7,291 nt of DNA from Xanthobacteraceae bacterium (GTDB taxonomy: Bacteria > Pseudomonadota > Alphaproteobacteria > Rhizobiales > Xanthobacteraceae). Positions 1 to 6,177 of this stretch are shown here, piece after piece; position 1 is the stretch's first letter, and every line of letters begins with the position of its first letter. The DNA lies in NCBI GenBank assembly GCA_030037185.1, contig JASHRR010000505.1, positions 1 through 7,291 on the forward strand, given 5' to 3'. The notes beneath the pieces are model-generated. The model saw only the letters and a program-made list of their open reading frames with translations, made no database searches and was not told where the DNA came from. The position numbers were made by a program, and so were the translations under genes.

Positions 1-65
1 ACCGTTGCCGGTCAAACTGTCGCGACGGGCTGAAAGCATTTTAGGCGGAACCATACGTTTTTTTG

Positions 66-191
66 ATGAATATCGACCCGTTAACCGGAGTCATTGTGGT
101 ATCCGTGGCGGTGGTGATAGTGACGCTTCTCTGCTACTCGCCTCCACCGACGGATATTCAGAACATCGGACCCGGCGGCGACGCGCCGTGA
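66..191 (+). CDS. 41-residue single-pass membrane microprotein
   Basis: This short ORF runs from ATG at 66 to TGA at 189-191. The product opens with a polar stretch (MNIDPLTG), continues with an uninterrupted hydrophobic segment at about residues 9-24 (VIVVSVAVVIVTLLCY), and ends in a short proline- and glycine-rich tail (SPPPTDIQNIGPGGDAP). That layout suggests one transmembrane helix with a short tail; which side the tail faces cannot be told. Third codon positions are mostly G or C through the helix. I see no strong Shine-Dalgarno sequence; the ATG follows a T-run, and a TTG one codon upstream is an alternative start. Similar short membrane proteins of unknown role are common in rhizobial islands, which is a recollection and not a search result. 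The longer overlapping frames at this place read as low-complexity Arg/Ser-rich sequence and are less credible. Confidence 0.5.
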   Translation: MNIDPLTGVIVVSVAVVIVTLLCYSPPPTDIQNIGPGGDAP

Positions 192-506
192 GGCGCCAAC
201 CGACAATCGTGAGTGCCGATGCCTCGCCCCTCGGTATAGTGCGTCCGTAACCCGGGGAGCATTGGGGTCGGCAGCATGTAGCGTTGGTACCGGGGCGGCC
301 CTGCGGACCGTCGAGGCTGCGCGACGCGGCCGTTGCCAACACAGCGAGCTCGGGCGGGCCGCATTGGCGAGGATGAAGCCCACTTTGAGGCGCAATTCGC
401 TTGCGCTCGCAGCGACCATAGTCGCACCAGAGACGACGGTGATTTAGCCAGGACGGATTCGAATGAGGGTGATGCGGCTATGCCTGAGAGTTAACCAAGC
501 GCTTTT
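192..506. other. Stretch without a convincing gene
   Basis: Frames are open on both strands, but their translations are Arg/Ala-rich and lack recognisable domains. A 24-codon ORF starting at ATG 373 has an acceptable Shine-Dalgarno-like GCGAGG in front of it and a weakly signal-peptide-like product, but it stops at once. I see no RNA gene or clear promoter here. Confidence 0.4.
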
Positions 507-706
507 TTGTGCGACATCGAGACAGCATCTCGTTGGGGAGATGGCCTCACCATCTTGGCGCACGCTTGCCAGTTCGGTGCCGAGGGCGTTTTTCAAACAA
601 GATCGAGCGCGAGCGCAGCGCGAAGTGGATTAGTGTCTGCAACCCGTTCGGCAGATTACAGTCAAAACCGAATTTGGAGTCGAATTCCCGACGGACAATC
701 CTTTAA
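507..706 (+). pseudogene. Frameshifted fragment of an ATP-dependent DNA ligase (LigD-like adenylation domain)
   Basis: One plus-strand frame reads GDGLTILAHACQFGAEGV at 537-590. This resembles the segment before ligase motif IV in bacterial ATP-dependent ligases (GDG...HAC.LG.EGIVSK). The match then leaves that frame and resumes in the next at 593: SNKIERERSAKWISVCNP, resembling SK.......WIKVKNP of motifs IV and V. Adding one base at about 591, in the T-run, would join the halves as GAEGVV-SNKIE, so a single-base deletion explains the break. The region between the lysine and WI is a few residues shorter than usual, and VK has become VC. Neither the catalytic KxDG motif nor the rest of the adenylation domain is visible upstream, so this is a remnant and not a gene broken at one point. 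In full-length relatives the domain seals nicks in double-strand break repair by end joining. The identification comes from motif recall; a chance match over about 40 residues is possible but unlikely. Confidence 0.55.
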
Positions 707-757
707 AACGAGATCACGATTGGCGTCGATGCGGCCTTCTCTTCGGAGTGATGATGA

Positions 758-1024
758 ATGGGGGCCTTACAGTCGCGCTCACTGCAAAATTCTCGCCCTG
801 AGCCGGAATGGCGACAAGCGCTCCAGTTGCTCGCGTGCAGTCCGCGCGGCGCCACCGAGGAAGTGCTGGTGCTCGGTCACGGCGTCTCTCATCAGACGCT
901 GGCAATGCTTGCGCTCGCCGGGCTGGCAACGGTCGTGACCGAGACCCTCAGAGGGGACGGCGGGACGTTCACAATTGAGCGTCTGCGTATCACCGATGCC
1001 GGTCGGCGTGCAATCGGAGATTGA
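758..1024 (+). CDS. Small hypothetical protein ending in ITDAGRRAI
   Basis: The protein has 88 residues. The recognisable part starts at about residue 18 with WRQALQLLACSPRGATEEVL, followed by a helical segment (GHGVSHQTLAMLALAGLATVV) and an amphipathic strand ending in RLRITDAGRRAIGD. I recall many bradyrhizobial hypothetical proteins with this plan (an ALELLA.SP.GATE opening and an ITDAGR.AI end). The helix-loop-helix followed by a strand hairpin is reminiscent of a small winged-helix fold, but no function is established and a DNA-binding role is a guess. ATG 758 is chosen because GGAG lies 9 nt upstream; the ATGs at 751 and 754 are in other frames. The gene stands alone: the ligase remnant upstream is unrelated and no ORF follows closely on this strand. 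Confidence 0.6.
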   Translation: MGALQSRSLQNSRPEPEWRQALQLLACSPRGATEEVLVLGHGVSHQTLAMLALAGLATVVTETLRGDGGTFTIERLRITDAGRRAIGD

Positions 1025-1200
1025 TGCGAGCACGGCCATCCATCGTCCCGCCTGCCCGGAGGGAACGGCCTGTTGCGGCTCCCGTCAGTTGTTTAGCCGT
1101 TTAGCCGCCGTTGCTGAGCACAGCCTTTACGCGGCCCCGTCCCTCCGCCGCCAGGTCCTGAGGGCCGGGGTTCTGATGTTGATCGGGTTTGAGGTTTGAC
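1025..1200. other. Short spacer between convergent small genes
   Basis: This GC-rich spacer separates the plus-strand gene ending at 1024 from the minus-strand gene ending at 1201. It contains a trivial tandem TTTAGCCG doublet near 1092-1107. I see no clear hairpin followed by a T-run for either gene. Confidence 0.4.
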
Positions 1201-1443
1201 CTACCGGCACATTACGCGGGCGCATGATGTCGTCCGAGGACGATGGGCGCCCTCGTGTACGGCAACTAGCCGCTTTTGGGCCTGACGATAATTGCAGAAA
1301 TGCCGAACCGCGAGCTTGCTGTAATGCTGTGATATCTGCGAATAGTGGTTTTGCATTTTGGCTGAGGCGCAGGTATCCGCGACGTTTCGAAACTCCTCAG
1401 CCAACTCGCGGTAACGTTCCGCTCGATACAATGCATCCAACAT
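1201..1443 (-). CDS. Small hypothetical protein of the MLDALY...ERYRELAEE type
   Basis: The 80-residue product opens with MLDALYRAERYRELAEEFRN and continues as a predicted helical hairpin to about residue 45 (QNHYSQISQHYSKLA). I recognise this from numerous short bradyrhizobial hypothetical proteins of about 60-80 residues whose function is unknown. The start is well supported: ATG at 1443 is preceded by GGAGGT with a 5-nt gap, one of the best ribosome binding sites in the window. After residue 45 the sequence (VRHFCNYRQ...RVMCR) no longer resembles the acidic tail I recall for the family and is rich in Arg and Cys, so a frameshift near codon 46 followed by read-through to TAG is possible. 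Helical content and charge suggest a small cytoplasmic protein. Confidence 0.65.
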   Translation of the reverse strand: MLDALYRAERYRELAEEFRNVADTCASAKMQNHYSQISQHYSKLAVRHFCNYRQAQKRLVAVHEGAHRPRTTSCARVMCR

Positions 1444-1481
1444 GGCGCACCTCCGTTGTTGAGGGCGTCCCCCAGGCGCGC

Positions 1482-1510
1482 ATAATGGCCTAGCTATGGG
1501 GCACTACCAA
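1482..1510 (-). promoter_or_regulatory. Candidate sigma-70-type promoter for the 1443-1201 gene
   Basis: Read on the minus strand, TTGGTA (1510-1505) and CATTAT (1487-1482) are separated by 17 nt. Each matches the TTGACA/TATAAT consensus at 4 of 6 positions. The -10 element ends 38 nt before the ATG at 1443, which leaves room for a short leader and the strong GGAGGT. This is a pattern match only; rhizobial promoters are often more degenerate. Confidence 0.3.
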
Positions 1511-1671
1511 GGCGAAAAGCGATCAGTGGAACCTGACTGAAAGTCAAATAATTGCAAAGTGTTAGGCTCATAAATGAGGGGCCATTCGCGAGAAATGTGA
1601 TTTCCCCTCAATCAGGGGGGGCATGACGGCGCATCGAACGCGCCGATGTGGCCCCACCGCGTCAACGTCCT
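1511..1671. other. AT-richer intergenic region with a dispersed inverted repeat
   Basis: The segment at about 1535-1600 is richer in A and T than its surroundings. TGAGGGG at 1575-1581 and CCCCTCA at 1604-1610 form a 7-bp inverted repeat with a 22-nt spacer. This could be a bipartite operator or nothing. I see no gene on either strand. Confidence 0.25.
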
Positions 1672-1854
1672 TTACCTATCTTGGTCCGGTCGCTGTGGAG
1701 GGGCGTGCTCATGCCGACGATCGACATAATCGGCGAGCCTCATGTATTTGCTGGCAAGGCTGAGCAAGGTGAGACGCTCCCCCGGATCCCGGGCTCTGTG
1801 CACGGCACGCAGGCAATGCAGCGCTTTTATTCGGTAGGTTTCTCGATCCAGCAC
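1672..1854 (-). CDS. Small hypothetical protein of the MLDRETYR...LADYV type
   Basis: The 60-residue product reads MLDRETYRIKALHCLRAVHR, then an Arg/Asp-rich turn (ARDPGERLTLL), a second helix (SLASKYMRLADYVDRR) and a short basic tail. I recall this two-helix plan (MLDRE.YR..AL.CLRAA...DP.ER..LL..A..Y..LAD.V) from many short bradyrhizobial hypotheticals. The function is unknown; the fold is probably a small helical hairpin. The start is GTG at 1854, supported by a GGGAGGGG purine run about 8 nt upstream and by family resemblance at residue 1. Overlapping frames here are poorer in codon character. It lies on the same strand as the similar small helical gene at 1201-1443, about 230 bp upstream of it, but is probably not co-transcribed with it. 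Confidence 0.6.
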   Translation of the reverse strand: MLDRETYRIKALHCLRAVHRARDPGERLTLLSLASKYMRLADYVDRRHEHAPPQRPDQDR

Positions 1855-2873
1855 TGGCCCCCCCTCCCGGCAGGAACGGATCGCAATAAACGAATGACCG
1901 GCGCAAATTCATGGAGACACAATGCTAAGGTTTGGGTGGTGTTGGGGCCTCGGGAACAAGCCAGCGGCCGGCGACGGCGACTCAAAGAAGAATCCCCGAT
2001 CCACCGAGCGTAAAGGTCATGACTCTGCCCGTCGGGCAAGGCATTTTCCAGGCTGGACGTTTAAACGGATGAGTATGATATCATTGGACATAAGGATTAA
2101 TTGCCGGTTGCGTGGCCCCTATTCTGAGTGGCGCTTATTCTGAGTGGCGCTTATTCTGAGCTTGACCTTGCTGGCCGGTCTCCACGGGGTCACCCTCCTT
2201 GCAAAACCGTGCCTTGCGCGGCTCGCTGCTCGCGAAGGCATGGAATTGCTATTGGCTCAGTTTGTGCTGCGTCTGGTAGTTGAATCTATTTCCAAACTCG
2301 CGTTTTCGGGCTATCAGCCGTGGTGCTGACGTCTCGCGCGCATTGATCGGCGCACGCTTCGAGAATGAACGCGGGAAGCAGAGGAAGCTAAAGATATCGA
2401 GTGCGGACAAAACACCAGCAAGAATGCGCGCACCACGTGATTGCAAGAACGTGGAAGTGAATGGAAGCGATGCGATGCCTGGACGCCGTTATGTGCCTGG
2501 CGGTTGAATTGAGTAGCTCGCATCGCTTAAAGATATCGTGATTAACCTCCTTGCTGCAAACTCCCCTGCCTTGGTGCACTCCGAGGCCGATGCACGAAAA
2601 TTCAACAAGCTCAGTACCTTGGTTCTATTAGTTGAGGTGCGTGATTTGCCGCGCGGTAGAGCGCTCCGGGTACCCGTGCGCGGGCACTTCCCGATTGCGA
2701 TGCGATGGACCGCGCTGCGGCACCGTCCGGTTCACCCGCCTGGCTCAGCCACAAACCAAATCGGCGGCGGTATCGCAGGGAGGCGGCCTGATCCGGCCGT
2801 AGCGGCCTCTTTGTCGAAGAGACGGATCAGAATTTCCTCTATCCAGATGACGTTAAGGCATCGCACCGCATGC
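1855..2873. other. One-kilobase stretch without a convincing gene
   Basis: Apart from the tandem repeat at 2120-2160, nothing coding can be supported. Open frames at 1922-2143, 2144-2329, 2280-2507 and 2538-3008 (plus) and 2314-2579 (minus) begin at arbitrary codons, have skewed or low-complexity translations and match no family I know. A perfect AAGGAGGT occurs on the minus strand near 2544-2551, but no start codon follows at a workable distance. An 11-bp direct repeat (TAAAGATATCG) occurs at 2389 and 2528. The region may hold decayed genes beyond recognition. Confidence 0.4.
2120..2160. repeat. 16-bp tandem repeat, about 2.6 copies
   Basis: The unit TATTCTGAGTGGCGCT occurs at 2120-2135 and again, identically, at 2136-2151. 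A third, partial copy (TATTCTGAG) at 2152-2160 breaks off into CTTGACC. The identity of the copies suggests recent expansion or functional constraint. Directly repeated words of this size can serve as binding sites or as subterminal repeats of a mobile element; no recombinase or replication gene is adjacent in the window, so the role is open. Confidence 0.8.
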
Positions 2874-3176
2874 TCATTCGTTGGGGACGCCGCTTATGGC
2901 TTGCGCCAATCGATGTTCCTGCCTCTGAGCCTCGTGCCGACGCTCTTCAAGATATTCGATAATGGCGGCTCGCAATTTATATCTATGTTTCGGCGCGTTG
3001 CCAGATAGCTGCAGGCGCTTGGCGTGCTCGAGAAGCACTTCAAGGACCGCAGCAGGCTGCACGTCGAGCATGTCCAGCGCAGTCCTGATGCTTTCACCGC
3101 AGAGGATTGCCACCCGCGCTTCGCGGTTCTCAATAACTTGGTCGATGTCGCGCTTTATCGTTTCAGTACTTGTCAT
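2874..3176 (-). CDS. Helical hypothetical protein, 100 residues
   Basis: The product opens with MTSTETIKRDIDQVIENREA and is almost free of helix breakers: predicted helices cover about residues 4-20, 26-36, 40-55 and 62-94, the last highly charged (EYLEERRHEAQRQEHRLAQ). There is no signal peptide, membrane segment or cysteine motif; it is probably a small cytoplasmic protein that oligomerises or binds a partner. I do not recognise a named family. Codon character is more regular than in the overlapping plus-strand frames, which are rich in Ser, Arg and stops. ATG 3176 directly follows an AG-rich tract (GAGAGAGA) that could act as a weak, closely spaced ribosome binding site. The gene has no close neighbour on its strand, and the nearest ORF ahead is the doubtful plus-strand frame at 3337. 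Confidence is for being a gene; its function is unknown. Confidence 0.55.
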   Translation of the reverse strand: MTSTETIKRDIDQVIENREARVAILCGESIRTALDMLDVQPAAVLEVLLEHAKRLQLSGNAPKHRYKLRAAIIEYLEERRHEAQRQEHRLAQAISGVPNE

Positions 3177-3336
3177 TCTCTCTCAATGCAGCGCCTCTGG
3201 CTCTGGTTCCTATCACGGTAGTGTTCAGCCGCGAGGGCTGGACGCGGCCAGATCGACGGATCGAAGTTGGAAGCCCTAACCGCACTGTGCCGCGTCGTTC
3301 TGATGCGGTGCCTTTGCGAAGCGACAATCCCGGGAT

Positions 3337-3531
3337 GTGGCTAGGCCGCGTCTTACTCGCAGTGAACTTGCACAAATCGATGAGAAGATCGCGGACGCTG
3401 CCGATCGCCTCGACCGATACGGCAAGTTCGTCATCGCTTTCTTCAAGACGATTGGCTCGAAGAGGTTCGATCGCTCTCAGTCGTCGCAGGCTCAGGACTT
3501 CAATCGAACCGATGTGCCTGTGCATGTTTAA
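3337..3531 (+). CDS. Doubtful small hypothetical protein
   Basis: The 64-residue frame begins at GTG and ends at TAA. Its middle is protein-like: LTRSELAQIDEKIADAADRL followed by DRYGKFVIAFFKTIGSKRF, a charged helix leading into a hydrophobic one. Third positions are strongly G/C in that part. The beginning and end are less convincing, there is no clear ribosome binding site, and frames on both strands are open here (3163-3525 minus, 3170-3565 plus), so the reading is uncertain. An intrinsic terminator in the right orientation lies 85 bp downstream, which mildly favours transcription on this strand. It may be a remnant that has lost its N-terminus. Confidence 0.35.
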   Translation: MARPRLTRSELAQIDEKIADAADRLDRYGKFVIAFFKTIGSKRFDRSQSSQAQDFNRTDVPVHV

Positions 3532-3615
3532 GGCGGCGCAACGTGGTGACTTATCCCCCTGTTAGCGGCTGCTTGGATCCGAGTATGGATGGCGGAAGGC
3601 TGATGGTGGAGACGA

Positions 3616-3644
3616 CGGAGGCCGTTGGGGGCCTCCGGTTTTTT
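3616..3644 (+). terminator. Intrinsic terminator facing into the IS21 module
   Basis: CGGAGGCC (3616-3623) and GGCCTCCG (3630-3637) form a perfect 8-bp GC-rich stem with a 6-nt loop (GTTGGG). One G and six Ts (3639-3644) follow immediately. Only plus-strand RNA would have the U-tract, so it ends transcription moving rightwards. It lies 21 bp from the stop codon of the last IS21-module gene, which runs the opposite way. It could end a transcript from 3337-3531, shield the transposase genes from antisense read-through, or both. Confidence 0.8.
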
Positions 3645-3664
3645 GTGGAATCTTTTTTTGAATG

Positions 3665-3883
3665 TCAGAAGTCCGGATCGTCTGGCTCTTTTTCTGAGCA
3701 ATTGACGAGGTGTGGTTTGAGCTGGTCGCGGAATTCGTCGATCAACTGGATGTTATAGCATTGCCAGATTGCGTCTCGCAGATCATCGATCAATTCGAAG
3801 ACGGCGAAGGCCTGCTCGGGTGTCCAGTAGGTCGGAATTTGGAACGAGACGGTGAGGGGCAAGCCTGTTTCGGATTTGGTCAT
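3665..3883 (-). CDS. Small accessory ORF distal to istB
   Basis: The product has 72 residues. Its core at about residues 16-54 (QIPTYWTPEQAFAVFELIDD then LRDAIWQCYNIQLIDEFRDQ) is a short strand followed by two helices, and the tail is acidic (EKEPDDPDF). I recall similar short proteins (YW.PEQA.AV.EL.DDLR..IW..Y) encoded next to IS21-type and other transposases, without an assigned function. ATG 3883 overlaps the istB stop in ATGA, which almost fixes the start and implies translation by re-initiating ribosomes, hence production in proportion to IstB. A longer frame from 4042 only reads antiphase through istB. The acidic tail contrasts with the strongly basic C-terminus of IstB, so an interaction with IstB is a plausible but untested idea. 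Confidence 0.75.
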   Translation of the reverse strand: MTKSETGLPLTVSFQIPTYWTPEQAFAVFELIDDLRDAIWQCYNIQLIDEFRDQLKPHLVNCSEKEPDDPDF

Positions 3884-4632
3884 GACTTTGTCCTGCGGCG
3901 TTTGCGGGCGCGCTGCTCGGATCGTTCGTTGGCTTCCTTGAGGCGGTAGGATTCCCCATCGATGGCGAGGATCTCGGCGTTGTGGACGAGGCGGTCGACC
4001 AGGGAGACGACGCAGGCGGCGTTTGGGAAGACCTCGCGCCATTCGGCGAATGGCCGATTGGTGGTAATCACCGTGCTCTTGTTTTCGTAGCGTCGGCTGA
4101 CGAGCTGGAACAGCAGGTCGGCATGGCGGTTCGAGTAGGAGAGGTAGCCGACCTCATCGATGAGGAGGAGATCGGATCGTGCGTAGTGGCGCAGGCGGCT
4201 TCGTAACGCGGAGTCGCTGTCGAGAGCGGCGAGATCGCCGAGCAGTTGGCCGGCGCTCGTGAACAGCACGGTATGGCCGTGGATCAGCGCCTGATAGGCG
4301 ATGTTTTTCGCAAGTGTCGTTTTGCCGATTCCGTTTGGCCCGACCAGAACAATGTTGGTGGCCTCGCTAAGGAAGTCGAGCGTCATCAAGGCTTCGAAGG
4401 CGGCGCGATCGCAGCGTTTGGGCCACGACCAATCGAAGTCGCAGGCTTGCTTGAAGCGTCCGATATGAGCGTCTTTGAGCCGGCGTTCGAGGCTGCGTCG
4501 GCCGCGCTCCTGCTCCTCCCAGTCGATGAGGTGTTCGACCCATTCGGCGGCGCCGGCGTCGGTCCAGTGCGCCAGGAGGCCATGCAGATGGAGGGCCTTG
4601 GCGCGCGCGTGCAGAGCTTCGAGGTTACTCAT
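3880..4632 (-). CDS. istB: IS21-family transposition helper ATPase IstB
   Basis: The 250-residue product has the family's usual length. IstB is a DnaA/DnaC-like AAA+ ATPase that oligomerises on DNA, selects and bends the target and activates the IstA transposase. The N-terminal helical region covers residues 1-90. Walker A is GPNGIGKTT at 98-106 (Lys104), Walker B is LLLIDE at 155-160 (Asp159, Glu160), sensor I is VITTNRPF at 188-195, and the conserved LVDRLVHNA (211-219, Arg214) follows. The last 20 residues are very basic ([13 protein letters not shown]) and suit DNA contact. ATG 4632 is chosen over an in-frame start at 4686: the protein then opens with the family-like [20 protein letters not shown], and AAGGA lies 8 nt upstream. 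This start overlaps the istA stop by 8 nt, so istB is probably coupled to istA. No damage is visible. Confidence 0.95.
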   Translation of the reverse strand: MSNLEALHARAKALHLHGLLAHWTDAGAAEWVEHLIDWEEQERGRRSLERRLKDAHIGRFKQACDFDWSWPKRCDRAAFEALMTLDFLSEATNIVLVGPNGIGKTTLAKNIAYQALIHGHTVLFTSAGQLLGDLAALDSDSALRSRLRHYARSDLLLIDEVGYLSYSNRHADLLFQLVSRRYENKSTVITTNRPFAEWREVFPNAACVVSLVDRLVHNAEILAIDGESYRLKEANERSEQRARKRRRTKS

Positions 4633-6148
4633 CGGTCTCATCCTTGTTGATCTGGTCGTTGTTAGTCTGGTCCTTGAGCTGGTCATAGGTTTCGAGGCGG
4701 TGCGGCTTCACGGCAGCGTCACGGGTCTTGATATGATCCGGCAGTTCGACGGCGACGGGCGGCGCCTCGTTTCGCTGCCCCCGGCGGCGTTCGAGAGCCA
4801 GGCGTACGGCGTTGGGGTGCGGCACGCCGCGCTCGAGCGCTTCCGTGATGGCGGCGTCGAGTTCGTCAGAACCATAGCGATCGAGCAGGCGCAGCAACTC
4901 GGTGGTGATGGCGCCGATATTGTCACCGCGTGTGGCCGCGCCCTGTAGCAGGGCATGGGTTGCCGGCGCCGCTGTCGCGAGGCGGTCGACGCCGCGATGA
5001 CGGCGCGCGGCGCGCTTGTCGTTTACGAGAGCCTGCAGATGGGCAGGGTCTTCGATCTGAGCGCCTTTGTCGTAGCTGCGGCGATGATAGGCGAGGACCT
5101 CGGTGCCGTCGACGATGCGCACGGTGTCGGGATCGGCAAGGACGGTGAGCAGGCGCTGCACCTTGGTGTGAGGCACTGAGTAGTCGTTCAGGTCGAATCT
5201 GACATAGGGCGTCTTTCCAACCTTGACAGCGACACGCTCGGTCAGCGGAAAGGGGTTGTCCGGCAACGGCAATAGCTTGGACGCTTCCTCGGCGAAGGCT
5301 TCGCGAACCGTCACTTCCTTTTTTTCGGGACACGGCCGATCGGCCGCGATGCCGTTACACCAGTCCTCGGCCTGGCGATTGAGATCATCAAGATCGCGGA
5401 ATTGGCGCGCGGCGAAGAAGCTGTCGCGCACATAACGGATGGCACGCTCGACGCGCCCCTTCTCGTTGCCGCGCGCCACCGCGACCGGACGAGGCTCGAA
5501 GTGATAATGCGCGGCGAACGCGAGCATCGTGGGATGGAAGCGGATCGCGTCGCCCTGACGCTCTAGCACGGCGCTGCGAAGATTATCATACAGCACGACG
5601 CGGCCACATCCGTTCCATGCGGAGAATGCCGCAACATGGCCGCGCAGAAAGTTCTCCATCCGCGCGTCGAGGAAAAAGCGCAGGAAGATCTGGCGCGAAT
5701 AGCTCAGCACCATGACGAAGGCCATCAAGGGGCGGCGGGCACGGCCGATGGTAAGATGGCTGAAGTGTCCCCAATCGCATTGAATCATTTCGGCCGGCAG
5801 GGTACGCAAGCGCAGATAAGCCTCGGCGGGCGGACGCGGACGAAGACACGCGATAACATGCCGGAAGTGATCCGGACTGCCCTTGTAGCCGCGTTCACAC
5901 ACCATGGCGAAGAGGCGGCTGGCGGTGAGATTCGGATACTTCTGCAGGGTCTCGAAGATCAACGGCAGGTACGGATCGACCTTCGAGCGGCGTTGCGGCG
6001 GATCGGTTCTGGGCAGACCGGCTTGGGCCAGCACCCGGGTGACAGTGTCATAGTGTACGTGCAGCTGGCGTGCGATGGTGCCCCGGCGCCATTTCTCGAC
6101 GTGATGAAGGCGCAGTATCTGCGCCTCGACTTCAGGCGGGATGGTCAT
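4625..6148 (-). CDS. istA: IS21-family DDE transposase IstA
   Basis: The 507-residue product matches the usual size of IstA, the integrase-like transposase that binds the element's ends and does strand cleavage and transfer with IstB. An N-terminal helix-turn-helix spans about 15-45 ([20 protein letters not shown]). The RNase H-like catalytic core follows: Asp125 in IQCDWGHF, Asp188 in [11 protein letters not shown] and Glu234 in [14 protein letters not shown] form the DDE triad. A beta-rich C-terminal domain covers about 300-385 ([19 protein letters not shown]). The tail is Asp/Asn/Lys-rich. ATG 6148 is preferred to an in-frame start at 6244 because GAGGAGA lies 5 nt upstream and the protein then begins directly with the DNA-binding domain; the extra 32 residues overlap the upstream gene. 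It is 29 nt from that gene and overlaps istB. The frame is intact and all three catalytic residues are present. Confidence 0.95.
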   Translation of the reverse strand: MTIPPEVEAQILRLHHVEKWRRGTIARQLHVHYDTVTRVLAQAGLPRTDPPQRRSKVDPYLPLIFETLQKYPNLTASRLFAMVCERGYKGSPDHFRHVIACLRPRPPAEAYLRLRTLPAEMIQCDWGHFSHLTIGRARRPLMAFVMVLSYSRQIFLRFFLDARMENFLRGHVAAFSAWNGCGRVVLYDNLRSAVLERQGDAIRFHPTMLAFAAHYHFEPRPVAVARGNEKGRVERAIRYVRDSFFAARQFRDLDDLNRQAEDWCNGIAADRPCPEKKEVTVREAFAEEASKLLPLPDNPFPLTERVAVKVGKTPYVRFDLNDYSVPHTKVQRLLTVLADPDTVRIVDGTEVLAYHRRSYDKGAQIEDPAHLQALVNDKRAARRHRGVDRLATAAPATHALLQGAATRGDNIGAITTELLRLLDRYGSDELDAAITEALERGVPHPNAVRLALERRRGQRNEAPPVAVELPDHIKTRDAAVKPHRLETYDQLKDQTNNDQINKDETDE

Positions 6149-6177
6149 GGTGCTCTCCTCGTGTCTGATCGCCGGCT

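Noticed and set aside
463..633. Plus-strand ORF of 56 codons starting at ATG 463
   Set aside because: It runs through the ligase remnant in the third frame and its Arg/Ser-rich product matches nothing; it is a shadow frame.
2389..2538. 11-bp direct repeat TAAAGATATCG 139 bp apart
   Set aside because: One pair of this length could be chance, and nothing between the copies looks like an insertion.
2544..2551. Perfect AAGGAGGT on the minus strand
   Set aside because: The first ATG downstream is about 21 nt away and the ORF it opens looks random, so this is probably a chance match.
2780..2813. Hairpin GGCCG-TAG-CGGCC followed by TCTTTG
   Set aside because: The stem is only 5 bp and the T-run is short and interrupted; it is too weak to call a terminator.
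2538..3008. Plus-strand 156-codon ORF
   Set aside because: Its 3' part is antisense to the helical gene at 2874-3176, it starts at GTG with no ribosome binding site, and it has no recognisable motif.
3163..3525. Minus-strand 120-codon ORF opposite 3337-3531
   Set aside because: It has an Arg/Ser-rich product with no ordered domain, no ribosome binding site, and overlaps more protein-like frames; it is open because of base composition.
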